Shown piece by piece: positions 11,116 through 19,982 of a DNA stretch of 64,000 bases. Source of the stretch: Cyclobacteriaceae bacterium (lineage in GTDB: Bacteria > Bacteroidota > Bacteroidia > Cytophagales > Cyclobacteriaceae); assembly GCA_016786495.1 (NCBI GenBank), contig JAEUUJ010000051.1, positions 161,045-225,044 of the forward strand. Reading direction: 5' to 3'. A program made the position numbers and the translations under genes. The notes under the pieces are model-generated. The model saw only the letters and a list, made by a program, of their open reading frames with translations. It had not been told where the DNA came from and did not search any database. Position 1 is the first letter of the stretch; every line of letters starts with the position of its first letter.

Positions 11116-11823
11116 ATGCGGCTATTGGCTGGATTTTTAGTTGTGTTCGGTCTGATGATCTCAGCTTCATGCTCGAAAGAGCAGGTTACGAAAGTTTACA
11201 CCTTCACGTTTTCTTTCCGCGATTCTCTGTCGGGATGGGAAGGCGATTTTGCCGACTATCCGGAAGACTCTTCAACGTATCATCTGAAAGCCAGCCATGA
11301 TACACTTCCTTTTAACATCAATGCCGATTCAACCCGGAAAGCCATCCGGTTGTCGGGCATTAACCGGAGCGATGATCTGTTCATGTTTATTAAGCGGAAG
11401 ATATCAGGCCTTCGCAAAGATACTCCCTATGAGGTTTTAATGAATGTTAAATTAGCTTCGAACGTACCCACCAACGCGGCAGGCGTGGGAGGGGCTCCGG
11501 GCGAGAGTGTTTATGTAAAAGTGGGCGCATCAACGGTTGAGCCCGTGAGAGAACTGGTTAGCGGGTACTATCAAATGAATATCGACAAGGGCAACCAGTC
11601 GGAAGGCGGGGAGAATATGGTGATGGTGGGCCACGTGGGCGTTGCCGACAAAACCACAAACTATACGATCATTAGTCGTTTCAATAATTCAACCAACCCG
11701 GTTTATGCAACCAGCAATGATCTGGGTGAGTTGTGGTTGATTGTCGGAACCGATTCGGGGTACGAAGGTCTAACAAAACTGTACTACACGCAGGTTGACG
11801 TTTACCTGAACGCAACGGACTAA
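11116..11823 (+). CDS. Lipoprotein of unknown function, probable beta-sandwich
   Basis: The 235-aa product begins with MRLLAGFLVVFGLMISASCSKEQ, a lipoprotein-type signal with a slightly relaxed lipobox (SASC). Alternative in-frame ATGs exist at 11092 and 11050, the last only 1 base after the preceding stop. The mature part is rich in predicted strands, Asp and Gly (FRDSLSGWEGDFADYP; GELWLIVGTDSGYEG), suggesting an extracellular beta-sandwich that may bind a ligand; no known domain was recognised. Its stop codon abuts that of the convergent downstream gene, with no bases between. Confidence 0.7.
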   Translation: MRLLAGFLVVFGLMISASCSKEQVTKVYTFTFSFRDSLSGWEGDFADYPEDSSTYHLKASHDTLPFNINADSTRKAIRLSGINRSDDLFMFIKRKISGLRKDTPYEVLMNVKLASNVPTNAAGVGGAPGESVYVKVGASTVEPVRELVSGYYQMNIDKGNQSEGGENMVMVGHVGVADKTTNYTIISRFNNSTNPVYATSNDLGELWLIVGTDSGYEGLTKLYYTQVDVYLNATD

Positions 11824-12249
11824 CTAACGCTTTTTTGAAGCCGATTTCTTAACGGCCTTTTTCGCAGCGAGAGCTTTTGATTTTTTCTTTTTCGGAATGT
11901 TTCCGATGCGCTCATCGCCTTTTTTGATGAGCGAGCAAATCTTCAGGACCGATTCTTCAAAGTCATCGGCTTGTTCCGGAACAATCTGCCAGTTTGTTTC
12001 AGCTCCTCCGCCAAGCACATAAATGGAGCGCATAGAAGGCAAGATTTTCTTTAAACTGGCGTGATGTTCAGGTTTCGTGGCGATCCACACACCATTATCA
12101 TCTGTATATGTTTCGCGTTTACGGAGCGCCAGCACAATTTTTTCGCCTACATAAACGCCCAGGCAACTAAACATGGGCCGTGTTCGCGGGGTTAACGAAT
12201 CGAGTTCGTCAAGCACAAAAGGGAAAGGAATTTGCGCCTGCTTTTTCAT
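11824..12249 (-). CDS. TfoX/YjbR-like protein with lysine-rich tail
   Basis: The 141-aa product has a compact N-terminal domain (residues 1-110) with PMFSCLGVYVGEKIVLALR, which resembles the beginning of TfoX_N/YjbR-type domains (MFGGYGVY...). Residues 119-141 form a strongly basic tail of Lys, Ala and Ser (KKKKSKALAAKKAVKKSASK) like histone-H1-type tails, suggesting nucleic-acid contact. The domain assignment is tentative. The gene is convergent with the lipoprotein gene on its left and 24 bp downstream of the nitroreductase gene in the same direction. Confidence 0.6.
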   Translation of the reverse strand: MKKQAQIPFPFVLDELDSLTPRTRPMFSCLGVYVGEKIVLALRKRETYTDDNGVWIATKPEHHASLKKILPSMRSIYVLGGGAETNWQIVPEQADDFEESVLKICSLIKKGDERIGNIPKKKKSKALAAKKAVKKSASKKR

Positions 12250-12273
12250 GCAGATAAAACTATCGGTACAAGC

Positions 12274-12888
12274 TTACGAATTTATCCATTGCACTTTCGC
12301 GTCAATCGGGTTTCGTCTGCTTACGTGGTCGGTGCGTTTTGGCATGCCGACATGGAAGAAACCAATGATCTTATCTTCAGCACCTAATCCGAAAGCCCCG
12401 TTCGCTTCCTTGTAAAAAGTAACACCTCCTGTGCTCAGGTAGGCGCCTACCTTATTTGCCGATGCCGTGAGATACATGTTCTGAACGGCCATAAAGGTTG
12501 ACCCGAGTTCTTCCATTTCGGGGACGGATTTTTTCTCATCGCGTTTCATGTAAACCAAAATGATATGAGACGACTCGAGCGGTTTGTTCAGCATGTTCGT
12601 GTACTTGGTTTCATCGAAGGTGCCTTCGGCCTTCGACTTTTGTTCGTACAGCGATGCCTGTATGGCACCCAGTTTCTTGCGGCCTTCGCCTGAATAAACA
12701 ATAAACCGCCACGGTTCGGTGAATTTGTGGGTAGGTGCCCAGTTCGCGTTTTCCAGCATTTGGCGGATGATGGCATCATCGACTGTTTCGCCTGTATAGT
12801 CTTTCGGGAAAACGGACCTGCGGTTATGAATGAATGTGTTGATTTCTGCGTTCACGGAGTGATTGGTTACATACAATTCTGTCAACAC
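12274..12888 (-). CDS. Nitroreductase family protein
   Basis: FMN-dependent NAD(P)H oxidoreductase of the YdjA-like branch. The product is up to 204 aa. It shows the N-terminal FMN-phosphate contact region HNRRSVFPKDY, the WAPTHKFTEPWRF segment typical of this branch, and GAYLSTGG near residue 155. A GTG at 12855 would give a shorter start (MNAEINTFIHNRRS) closer to typical family starts. The physiological substrate cannot be told from sequence. A probable partner is not apparent. Confidence 0.88.
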   Translation of the reverse strand: MLTELYVTNHSVNAEINTFIHNRRSVFPKDYTGETVDDAIIRQMLENANWAPTHKFTEPWRFIVYSGEGRKKLGAIQASLYEQKSKAEGTFDETKYTNMLNKPLESSHIILVYMKRDEKKSVPEMEELGSTFMAVQNMYLTASANKVGAYLSTGGVTFYKEANGAFGLGAEDKIIGFFHVGMPKRTDHVSRRNPIDAKVQWINS

Positions 12889-12964
12889 AAATGTGATGAA
12901 AAGGTTCGACCGTTCCGCCTGCGCGGGAACAATTCACTACCTCATGTTGACGAAGATTGTCGGA

Positions 12965-14080
12965 CTATTTCGGAAACATTTTCGGATCGATGCCCGGAAT
13001 GAGTTTCATCGCATTCTTGTAGTAAATTTTCTTCAGCACTTCATCGGGCAAACCCAGACCGTACATGCGCCAGAATGCATGGTACCGCTTATGGTAGGGG
13101 AAGTATTCATCTTCGGTTTCCAATACCCTGAAATAGGTTGAGTATTCGTCGGGCACCCACGAGTCTTTTCCAAACAAAACACGATCCTGATATTTTGTGA
13201 GGAAGGCTTTTGCTGCGCGTGGCTGACGGCCGAGCTCTGCGATCACGGCACCGATTTCGGTATACATATTCGGGAATTGATCGAGTAAGCCACTGAGTTT
13301 CTGAAGATCGTTGGCATACCATCCTAAGTGGGCGTTGATGAATTTTGTTTTCGGATGCTTTTTGAACACGTTGTGTTGCTCTGCAATTACCTGTTCAAAA
13401 CTTGGGAACGAGCTGTCGTATCGTCTGCTGGGATGAAGTTTAAGTTCAAGCCAGCGCTCGTTCAAACTATCGATGGGATCCCAGAAGGGTTTTGGATCGG
13501 CTGAGTGAATCAGCACCGGAATTCCCAGTTCACCGCACTTATCCCAAATGGGATCAATGCGCGGATCGTCAATCGCGATGCGCTTGCCGCTCTTGTCTTT
13601 GTTGTGCAAGCCGAGGCTTTTGTAAATCTTCAGTCCTTTTGCACCTCTTCGTACATCATCTTCCAGTTGTTTGGTCATGCGGGCTTGCCACTCCGGGTTA
13701 TCAATATCGGCGAAGTCGATGTTGGTAAATAAAACAAAGCGTGTGGGGAAATGTGTGCGGATGTTTTCGAATGATTTTTCAAGATGATCTCCCGCGCTTC
13801 TGAAACCACGACCGCTCAGGTTAACCATCACACCCATGTTCAGCTCGTCCATGTACTTCACGCGCTGACTCAGGTCGGCCGTGTTCATATCAAAATAGTG
13901 ATTATGAATATCGATGAACGGAAACTTCGCGCGCATCAGCTTATGCTGCGGTACAACCAGGGTAGAAGGCGGGTCGTAGCTTTCAAAATCCATTTTCATT
14001 TCAAGCGCTTTTTCCTGGGCCCATCCGGTGAAAGCGAGTGCGACAAAAGAGAAAAGAAGCGTGCGGGTTTTAGCGATCAT
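12965..14080 (-). CDS. Secreted amidohydrolase (amidohydrolase_2 TIM barrel)
   Basis: Predicted metal-dependent hydrolase or decarboxylase, exported by a signal peptide (MIAKTRTLLFSFVALAFTGWAQ, from ATG 14080; the frame is open to an ATG at 14119, but that adds residues before the signal). Of 371 aa, the metal-binding HxH is in DIHNHYFD, and IHSADPKPFWDP, NAHLGWYANDL and FGKDSW provide the later barrel ligands. The superfamily includes ACMSD-like decarboxylases and lactonases, so the exact reaction is open. It is divergent from the TPR protein gene. Confidence 0.85.
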   Translation of the reverse strand: MIAKTRTLLFSFVALAFTGWAQEKALEMKMDFESYDPPSTLVVPQHKLMRAKFPFIDIHNHYFDMNTADLSQRVKYMDELNMGVMVNLSGRGFRSAGDHLEKSFENIRTHFPTRFVLFTNIDFADIDNPEWQARMTKQLEDDVRRGAKGLKIYKSLGLHNKDKSGKRIAIDDPRIDPIWDKCGELGIPVLIHSADPKPFWDPIDSLNERWLELKLHPSRRYDSSFPSFEQVIAEQHNVFKKHPKTKFINAHLGWYANDLQKLSGLLDQFPNMYTEIGAVIAELGRQPRAAKAFLTKYQDRVLFGKDSWVPDEYSTYFRVLETEDEYFPYHKRYHAFWRMYGLGLPDEVLKKIYYKNAMKLIPGIDPKMFPK

Positions 14081-14252
14081 GATCAAAAAGATTTCTGACA
14101 AAATACGGACTAACAACACAATAATTGTTAAAAAATTCCCATTGGAAGTAAGATTGTTACCAGTGGGAAAAATGATCCGCCATTGGCGGCAGATGCTGAT
14201 TCTGGCTGGCCGGACAATTTTTCATACTTTAGCCATTGAAATTCAAAGGTTC

Positions 14253-15362
14253 ATGAACAGAAATACGTTGCTTACGCTTTTGTTTGTTGCGGTTGCTGCC
14301 GTAGCGGGCGCACAGGATCCGCTTGACGCAGTAAAGAAGAAGCTTGAGAAGAAGGATTTCGCAGGCGCGAAGACAGACCTTTCTAAAATTCTTGCGGCCA
14401 ATCCGAAAAACAAGCAGGCTTATGTGTTGAGTGGCCAGGCCCGTTTGGGTCTGGAAGATTTCTACGGTGCCATCGGTGACTACACCTATGCGCTTGAGAT
14501 TGATTCAACCTTTGCGGAGGCGTGGAACAGTCGCGGAATCGCCAAGGCAGCGCTGGGTGATAACGAAGATGCCATACTCGATTTTGATAAAGCGGTGAAG
14601 TTCAATGCGAAGAATGGGGAATACTACACCAACCGCGGGTTTGCGAAATATGATGTTGAAGATATTGAAGGCGCATATTTCGACTTCTCAAAAGCGCTGG
14701 AGCTCGGCCCGGCTGATGCTGATAAATATTTTAACCGCGGCTTTGCGAAGGCCGAGCTGGGAGAGTTTATCAGTGCCATTGATGATTATTCAAAAGCCAT
14801 TGAGTTAGATAAAACCGATGCAACACTTTTCAACTATCGCGGTGTGGCATATTTCAATGTACAGAACTACGAAAAGGCAATTGCCGATTACAACGAAGCC
14901 CTTCGGCTGGACCCGAAAAACCCGCTGATGTATGAGAACCGGGCACTTACGCGGGTGGCCACAGAAGATTTCAAAACTGCACTGGAAGACTACAACAAGG
15001 CAATCGAGATCACGAATGATGATCCGGAGCTTTATCATCTCCGGGGTGTAGTGAAATACTACCTCGATGATCATGACGGAGCCATTGCCGATTATACCAA
15101 AGCCATTGACCTCGAGCCGGCAAACGCTTCGTACTATGATGACCGTGCACTGAGTCGTAAAGAGAAAGAAGACTATACCGGAGCACTGGAAGATTTAACT
15201 ACCTCCATTGAATTGTACCCATCCGATGGCGACACGTTTTATCAGCGCGGGCTCGTAAAACTCGCCATGAATAATAATTATGATGCGTGTCTCGACTTCA
15301 AGACTGCTGTTGAACTTGGTTCGGTGGAAGCCAAGGCAGCGATGAAGAAGAGTTGCAAATAA
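14253..15362 (+). CDS. Secreted tetratricopeptide-repeat protein
   Basis: The 369-aa product starts with a signal peptide (MNRNTLLTLLFVAVAAVAGAQ) from ATG 14253; the frame is open further upstream but without a plausible start. The rest is a continuous array of about nine TPR units, visible as repeated motifs such as AYVLSGQARLGLEDFYGAI, YFNRGFAKAELGEFISAI and LYHLRGVVKYYLDDHDGAI. TPR arrays mediate protein-protein contacts; the periplasmic partner is unknown. The lipid-kinase gene follows after 10 bp and may be co-transcribed. Confidence 0.9.
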   Translation: MNRNTLLTLLFVAVAAVAGAQDPLDAVKKKLEKKDFAGAKTDLSKILAANPKNKQAYVLSGQARLGLEDFYGAIGDYTYALEIDSTFAEAWNSRGIAKAALGDNEDAILDFDKAVKFNAKNGEYYTNRGFAKYDVEDIEGAYFDFSKALELGPADADKYFNRGFAKAELGEFISAIDDYSKAIELDKTDATLFNYRGVAYFNVQNYEKAIADYNEALRLDPKNPLMYENRALTRVATEDFKTALEDYNKAIEITNDDPELYHLRGVVKYYLDDHDGAIADYTKAIDLEPANASYYDDRALSRKEKEDYTGALEDLTTSIELYPSDGDTFYQRGLVKLAMNNNYDACLDFKTAVELGSVEAKAAMKKSCK

Positions 15363-15372
15363 TTTTCTTCAG

Positions 15373-16275
15373 GTGAAGGTCGCGATCATCTTAAACGGCC
15401 TTTCCGGCAGGAAACGATTTTTCTATTCGCGCCTGCTGCCGGCCATCCGTGAACACGCAACAGCGGAGGTTTTTGAAACCCAGTCGGAACAAGACGCCTT
15501 CACTTTTTCAGTACGGGCTGTATTGCAACACGCAGACCTGATTATTGCAGCCGGGGGTGACGGCACCGTTAACCAGGTTCTAAATGGCATGCTGCAATCC
15601 GGTGAGGAAGCTGAGCAACTTCCGGCTCTTAGTATTCTGCCTGTCGGGAGCGGCAACGACTTTGCAAGAACGGTCGGCATCACACTGGCTTCGGAATCAC
15701 TCAGCAACCGGCTGCGAAGTTTTTCACCGAAGCTCATGGATGTTGGCTCGGTAACCTTTCAACGCGACAATCGGGAGGCGCATTCCTATTTCCTGAATGT
15801 TTGTTCCGCAGGCATGGGCCCTGAAGTATTGAGTAAAATGCAATCGGGCAAAAAGCACCTCGGTTCGTCCATGGCATATTACAAAGCCATTCTTTCCACG
15901 TTCGGCACTTACCGGTGCAAACCGGTTACGATTAACACGCCATCCTGGCAATGGCAAGGCTCACTGCGCAGTTTGGCCGTTGGGAACGGAAAATATTTTG
16001 GCAGCGGATTATGCATTGCTCCCGAGGCAACACCCGATGACGGTGAATTCGGGGTGTTTATTTGCGGAGCTGTTTCGGTGCTCGACTTCATCCGGTACAC
16101 CAATACCTTAAAAAGCGGACGAAAAATCACAAACAGTAAAATTGAGTACCGAAGCGCACAGACGCTTGAATTGACCGCTGAATTGCCTTGCCGGATTGAG
16201 GCAGATGGTGAATTGCTGGGATTTCTTCCGGCAACGGTGCAAGTTATCCCGCAAAGGATTAAATTTCTTTACTAA
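15373..16275 (+). CDS. Diacylglycerol/lipid kinase family protein
   Basis: ATP-dependent lipid kinase of the DagK_cat/YegS/BmrU type. The 300-aa product starts at GTG 15373. Motifs are the nucleotide-binding AAGGDGTVNQVLNG around residue 60, PVGSGNDFARTVG near 94, and the C-terminal ADGELLG. Such enzymes phosphorylate diacylglycerol, sphingoid bases or undecaprenol; the substrate here is not decidable. It sits 10 bp after the TPR gene and 11 bp before a DinB-like gene, a likely operon. Confidence 0.92.
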   Translation: MKVAIILNGLSGRKRFFYSRLLPAIREHATAEVFETQSEQDAFTFSVRAVLQHADLIIAAGGDGTVNQVLNGMLQSGEEAEQLPALSILPVGSGNDFARTVGITLASESLSNRLRSFSPKLMDVGSVTFQRDNREAHSYFLNVCSAGMGPEVLSKMQSGKKHLGSSMAYYKAILSTFGTYRCKPVTINTPSWQWQGSLRSLAVGNGKYFGSGLCIAPEATPDDGEFGVFICGAVSVLDFIRYTNTLKSGRKITNSKIEYRSAQTLELTAELPCRIEADGELLGFLPATVQVIPQRIKFLY

Positions 16276-16286
16276 AAAAATCTACC

Positions 16287-16811
16287 GTGGCCCCATCGCT
16301 TCAAGAAAATTTTAGCCGGCTTGAACGCCAGCGTTCGGAGTTGTTGAACCTGTTTAAAAATCTTCCGGAAGAAAAATTCCATGTAGCGCCAACCAGTAAA
16401 TGGACGGTCGCTCAAATCATTACGCACCTGATTACCTCAGAAACTCTGTCGCTTGGATACATGCGCAAGAAATCGCTGGGAATTGAAGGGCTGAAAGATT
16501 CCGGATTGAAGCAAGTAGTTGTATTCTGGCTTCTGAAAATTTCACAACGAATTCCGGTTCGCTATAAAGCACCCAAAGCCGTACTCGAAAACACTCCACA
16601 GCCGTTTTCAAAAGACGAATTGCTGTCGCGCTGGGATCATGTACGCCTTGAGCTAAAAAGCTTTTTAGATGCTTTGCCCGAAGCACATTGCCGCAGGCTC
16701 ATTTTTAAACATCCTGTTGCGGGCATGCTTGATGCGCGGCAAACGGTTGGGTTTATGTATGAACATGTGTTGCACCACTTGCCCCAGGTGAAGCGCCTCT
16801 TAAACCGCTAA
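16287..16811 (+). CDS. DinB-like (DinB_2) domain protein
   Basis: The 174-aa product is a four-helix DinB/YfiT-type protein. Metal-site histidines are recognisable in QIITHLITSE (first helix pair) and the C-terminal HVLHHLPQVKRL. The superfamily includes bacillithiol-linked transferases and maleylpyruvate isomerases. The N-terminus has the usual RLERQRSELLNLFKNLPEEKF. The start is GTG 16287 (an ATG alternative is not present early). Located 11 bp after the lipid kinase. Confidence 0.85.
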   Translation: MAPSLQENFSRLERQRSELLNLFKNLPEEKFHVAPTSKWTVAQIITHLITSETLSLGYMRKKSLGIEGLKDSGLKQVVVFWLLKISQRIPVRYKAPKAVLENTPQPFSKDELLSRWDHVRLELKSFLDALPEAHCRRLIFKHPVAGMLDARQTVGFMYEHVLHHLPQVKRLLNR

Positions 16812-16881
16812 CGGGTTGCTCATAAATTTTGCAAGGTTTTGTTGCCTTGTGCTACTATCTTTCGTTTTTAATCCACCTTCC

Positions 16882-19419
16882 ATGAACAGATTCAGGATTC
16901 TTCTTGCCACTCTTTTTATTGCCACTGCGGCTACGGCGCAACAAAAACTTTTAAGTCCGAGGGAATTTTTAGGATATGAACTTGGCGATCGTTTTACCCG
17001 GCATCATCGTGTGGTAGAATACTTTCAGCATGTAGCAAGTGTGGCGCCTAATGTTTCGCTGTTTTTGTATGGCGAAACGTATGAACACCGGCCCCTGATT
17101 TATGCGGTTGTTGCATCGCCTGAGAACAGCAAAAACCTCGAGCAGATTCGGCTCGATAATTTGCGAAGAGCAGGTATGGAAAGCGGAACACCGGCAAGCA
17201 AAGTTGCGCTGGTGTGGCTGAGTTATAACGTTCATGGAAACGAGGCAAGTTCTATTGAAGCATCCATGCAAACGCTATATGAACTGGCGGACCCCAACAA
17301 TGCACGGTCGCAACAGATGCTGAAGAATACGGTGGTGATCATTGATCCGTGTATCAACCCCGATGGTCGCGATCGCTATGCAAACTTTTACAATCAGTAC
17401 GGAAATTTTCCACCTAACTCCGACAGCGATGCCAAGGAACACCGCGAGCCGTGGCCAGGCGGACGTGCCAATCACTACCTTTTTGACTTAAATCGCGACT
17501 GGGCGTGGATGGTACAAGCAGAATCGCAGCAACGGATTAAAGTTTATAATCAATGGCTGCCGCATGTTCATGTTGATTTCCATGAACAGGGCGCAAACAA
17601 CCCTTATTATTTTGCTCCGGCAGTTGAACCGTACCATGAAGTTGTTTCTCCCTGGCAACGTGAGTTTCAGGTGATGATTGGAAAGAATCATGCAAAATAT
17701 TTTGATGCGCAGGGCTGGTTGTACTTCACCAAGGAAGTTTTCGACCTCTATTATCCGAGTTACGGAGATACGTATCCCACGTATAGTGGTGCGATCGGTA
17801 TGACGTACGAGCAGGGAGGAAGTGGCCGGGCTGGCTTGTCGATTATTACACAGGAAGATGATCCGCTTACGCTGAAAGATCGCTGGCTTCACCACCATAC
17901 CTCGGGCATGTCAACGGTGGAAGTTACATCGCAAAACGCCACCCGTGTTGTGGATGAGTTTGAAAAGTACTTTAAAGACAACATCAACAATCCTTCCGCA
18001 GCGTATAAAACGTACGTCATCAAAAGCGACAACAATCCGGATAAAGTACGGCAGCTTGCCTCCTGGATGGATAAGCATGGTATCAAATTCGGGCATGCGG
18101 CTTCCGGAAAGCCATCGCGCGGATTTGACTATGCCACGCAGTCGGTTCAGAACGTTAACGTTACACCGGAAGATTTGATCATTAATGTATATCAGCCCAA
18201 GTCGAGATTTATAACCACGCTTTTCGAACCGCAATCAAAACTACCTGACTCTGCTACCTACGATATTACTGCGTGGAACCTCGTGTATGGCTACGGACTG
18301 AAGGCGTATGCGTTAAATGAGCGCATTAATGTAGCAAAGCCGTATCAGTTCAAGACGCCTGACAACGCCACGGTCACCGCCAAACCATATGCGTACATTT
18401 TCAGGTACAAGAGTTTGCGCGATGCGGAGTTCCTCGCTGCGCTGTTAAAACAAAAGATAAAAGTGCGCCTGGCGATTCAGCCGTTTAAGGTAAATGGCAA
18501 CTCGTTCGATGCGGGTACGCTGATTGTGACACAACGCAACAATGAAAGTGTTACCGGGTTTGACAATCTTGTTCAAACCATGGCGCGCCAGATGGACCGC
18601 ACCCTGTACACCACTCCTACGGGCTTCGTGGATTCAGGAAAAGATTTTGGTTCTGATTACGTGACCTACCTGAAAGCGCCTAAAGTGGCCATGCTGACAG
18701 GCGATCAAACGTCATCACTTTCGGTAGGCGAAATCTGGCACTTCTTTGAGCAACAACTGCATTATCCGGTAACCCAGATCGGCACGGATTACTTTAAGTC
18801 GATCGAGTTAAACAAGTATCAGGTTCTGGTCGTTCCAGAAGGAAACTACCGCCTGTTCGATGAAAAGACACTGGAAGACATTGGTAACTGGGTGAGTGAT
18901 GGCGGCCGGTTAATTGTGATCGCCAATGCATTGAACTCGTTTGTCGATCAAAAAGGTTTCGGACTGAAACTTTATACGAACGAAGATGAAAAAAAGGCCA
19001 TGGAGAAACTTGAAAGCGATCAGAAAGAAAAAGAGGGGCTGTTAACATGTGAGGCAGCAGAGCGTAAATCGATTTCGCAGTTTTTGCCGGGGGCTATTTA
19101 TAAAACAACGTTAGATAAGTCGCACCCGCTCGCGTTCGGATTGGGGGATACGTATTATTCCTTACGCGAGAACAACTTGCGCTTTGGATTCCTGGAGGAG
19201 GGATGGAATGTTGGCATCATAAAAGGCAAAGCGAAACCTGTTCAGGGATTCACCGGGTTTAAGGCCAACCGCAAATTGGATAATTCACTTGTATTTGGTG
19301 TGGAAGACAAAGGCCAGGGACAGGTTGTTTATTTCGTTGACAACCCGTTGTTCCGATCCTTCTGGGAGAATGGCAAACTCGCGTTCGCGAATGCGGTGTT
19401 TCTGGTAGGAGGAAAATAA
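16882..19419 (+). CDS. Secreted M14-family zinc carboxypeptidase
   Basis: Large peptidase of the Bacteroidota M14 group. I start at ATG 16882, which opens a signal peptide (MNRFRILLATLFIATAATAQ) in an 845-aa product; the open frame reaches further upstream to 16816 through unlikely sequence. Zinc ligands are H118 and E121 in VHGNEASS, with the third ligand in or near HVHVDFHEQG (around residue 230). YEQGGSGRAG later in the catalytic domain fits the group. The last third resembles a class I glutamine-amidotransferase-like fold (VLVVPEGNYRLFDEKTLEDI). It probably digests peptides in the periplasm or outside the cell. Confidence 0.92.
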   Translation: MNRFRILLATLFIATAATAQQKLLSPREFLGYELGDRFTRHHRVVEYFQHVASVAPNVSLFLYGETYEHRPLIYAVVASPENSKNLEQIRLDNLRRAGMESGTPASKVALVWLSYNVHGNEASSIEASMQTLYELADPNNARSQQMLKNTVVIIDPCINPDGRDRYANFYNQYGNFPPNSDSDAKEHREPWPGGRANHYLFDLNRDWAWMVQAESQQRIKVYNQWLPHVHVDFHEQGANNPYYFAPAVEPYHEVVSPWQREFQVMIGKNHAKYFDAQGWLYFTKEVFDLYYPSYGDTYPTYSGAIGMTYEQGGSGRAGLSIITQEDDPLTLKDRWLHHHTSGMSTVEVTSQNATRVVDEFEKYFKDNINNPSAAYKTYVIKSDNNPDKVRQLASWMDKHGIKFGHAASGKPSRGFDYATQSVQNVNVTPEDLIINVYQPKSRFITTLFEPQSKLPDSATYDITAWNLVYGYGLKAYALNERINVAKPYQFKTPDNATVTAKPYAYIFRYKSLRDAEFLAALLKQKIKVRLAIQPFKVNGNSFDAGTLIVTQRNNESVTGFDNLVQTMARQMDRTLYTTPTGFVDSGKDFGSDYVTYLKAPKVAMLTGDQTSSLSVGEIWHFFEQQLHYPVTQIGTDYFKSIELNKYQVLVVPEGNYRLFDEKTLEDIGNWVSDGGRLIVIANALNSFVDQKGFGLKLYTNEDEKKAMEKLESDQKEKEGLLTCEAAERKSISQFLPGAIYKTTLDKSHPLAFGLGDTYYSLRENNLRFGFLEEGWNVGIIKGKAKPVQGFTGFKANRKLDNSLVFGVEDKGQGQVVYFVDNPLFRSFWENGKLAFANAVFLVGGK

Positions 19420-19428
19420 TTTATTCAG

Positions 19429-19454
19429 GGGAGGCGCAAAAACTTGCGCCTCCC
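19429..19454. terminator. Strong hairpin between convergent M14 peptidase and tpx genes
   Basis: An 11-bp perfect stem (GGGAGGCGCAA / TTGCGCCTCCC) closes an AAAC loop, midway between the two convergent genes. Neither side has a proper T-run, so it may act as a Rho-assisted or weak terminator, or protect 3' ends, rather than as a standard intrinsic terminator. Confidence 0.6.
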
Positions 19455-19465
19455 GGAAAACACTC

Positions 19466-19966
19466 TTACTTCAATGCTTTGATTGCTGAATCGTAATCAG
19501 GTTCGTCTCCGATTTGCGGAACAAGCTGGGTATGCACAACCTTTCCTGCTTTGTCGATCACTACGATGGCGCGAGCAAACAATCCCGCGAAAGCAGAATC
19601 GATTAATTCCACACCATAATCTTTGGCGAGGCCCAGGTTTCTGAAATCGGAAGCCAGATACACATGCTTGATACCTTCCGTTGCACAAAAGCGTTTCATC
19701 GCGAACGGAAGATCCTTGGCAATGTTCAGCACCACGGTGTCCGGGAGTGATGCTGCCCGTTTGTTGAATTCCCGTACAGAGGATGCACAGGTGCTGGTAT
19801 CCACACTAGGGAAAATATTGAGAACTACGTTTTTACCGGCATAATCCCGTAACCGGATTTCTTTCATGTCGGTACCGGTTAAGGTGAATTCCGGTGCCAC
19901 GGAGTTGACTGCCGGAAGGTTGCCGTTGGTGTTTGCGGGCTGTTCGCCCAATTTGGTTTGTGCCAT
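19466..19966 (-). CDS. tpx: Thiol peroxidase Tpx
   Basis: Peroxiredoxin reducing lipid and other hydroperoxides with thioredoxin. The product is 166 aa. The peroxidatic cysteine C60 lies in VDTSTCASSVREFN and the resolving cysteine C94 in KRFCATEG, the spacing diagnostic of the Tpx subfamily. The C-terminal AIVVIDKAGKVVHTQLV strand is also typical. The gene is monocistronic, between two convergent or same-direction neighbours 16 bp from the TonB/MORN gene. Confidence 0.96.
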   Translation of the reverse strand: MAQTKLGEQPANTNGNLPAVNSVAPEFTLTGTDMKEIRLRDYAGKNVVLNIFPSVDTSTCASSVREFNKRAASLPDTVVLNIAKDLPFAMKRFCATEGIKHVYLASDFRNLGLAKDYGVELIDSAFAGLFARAIVVIDKAGKVVHTQLVPQIGDEPDYDSAIKALK

Positions 19967-19982
19967 AGAAATTTATTGTTTT

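Noticed and set aside
16282-16290. A frameshift joining the lipid kinase and the DinB-like gene
   Set aside because: There are clear stop and start codons 11 bp apart and each product is complete for its family.
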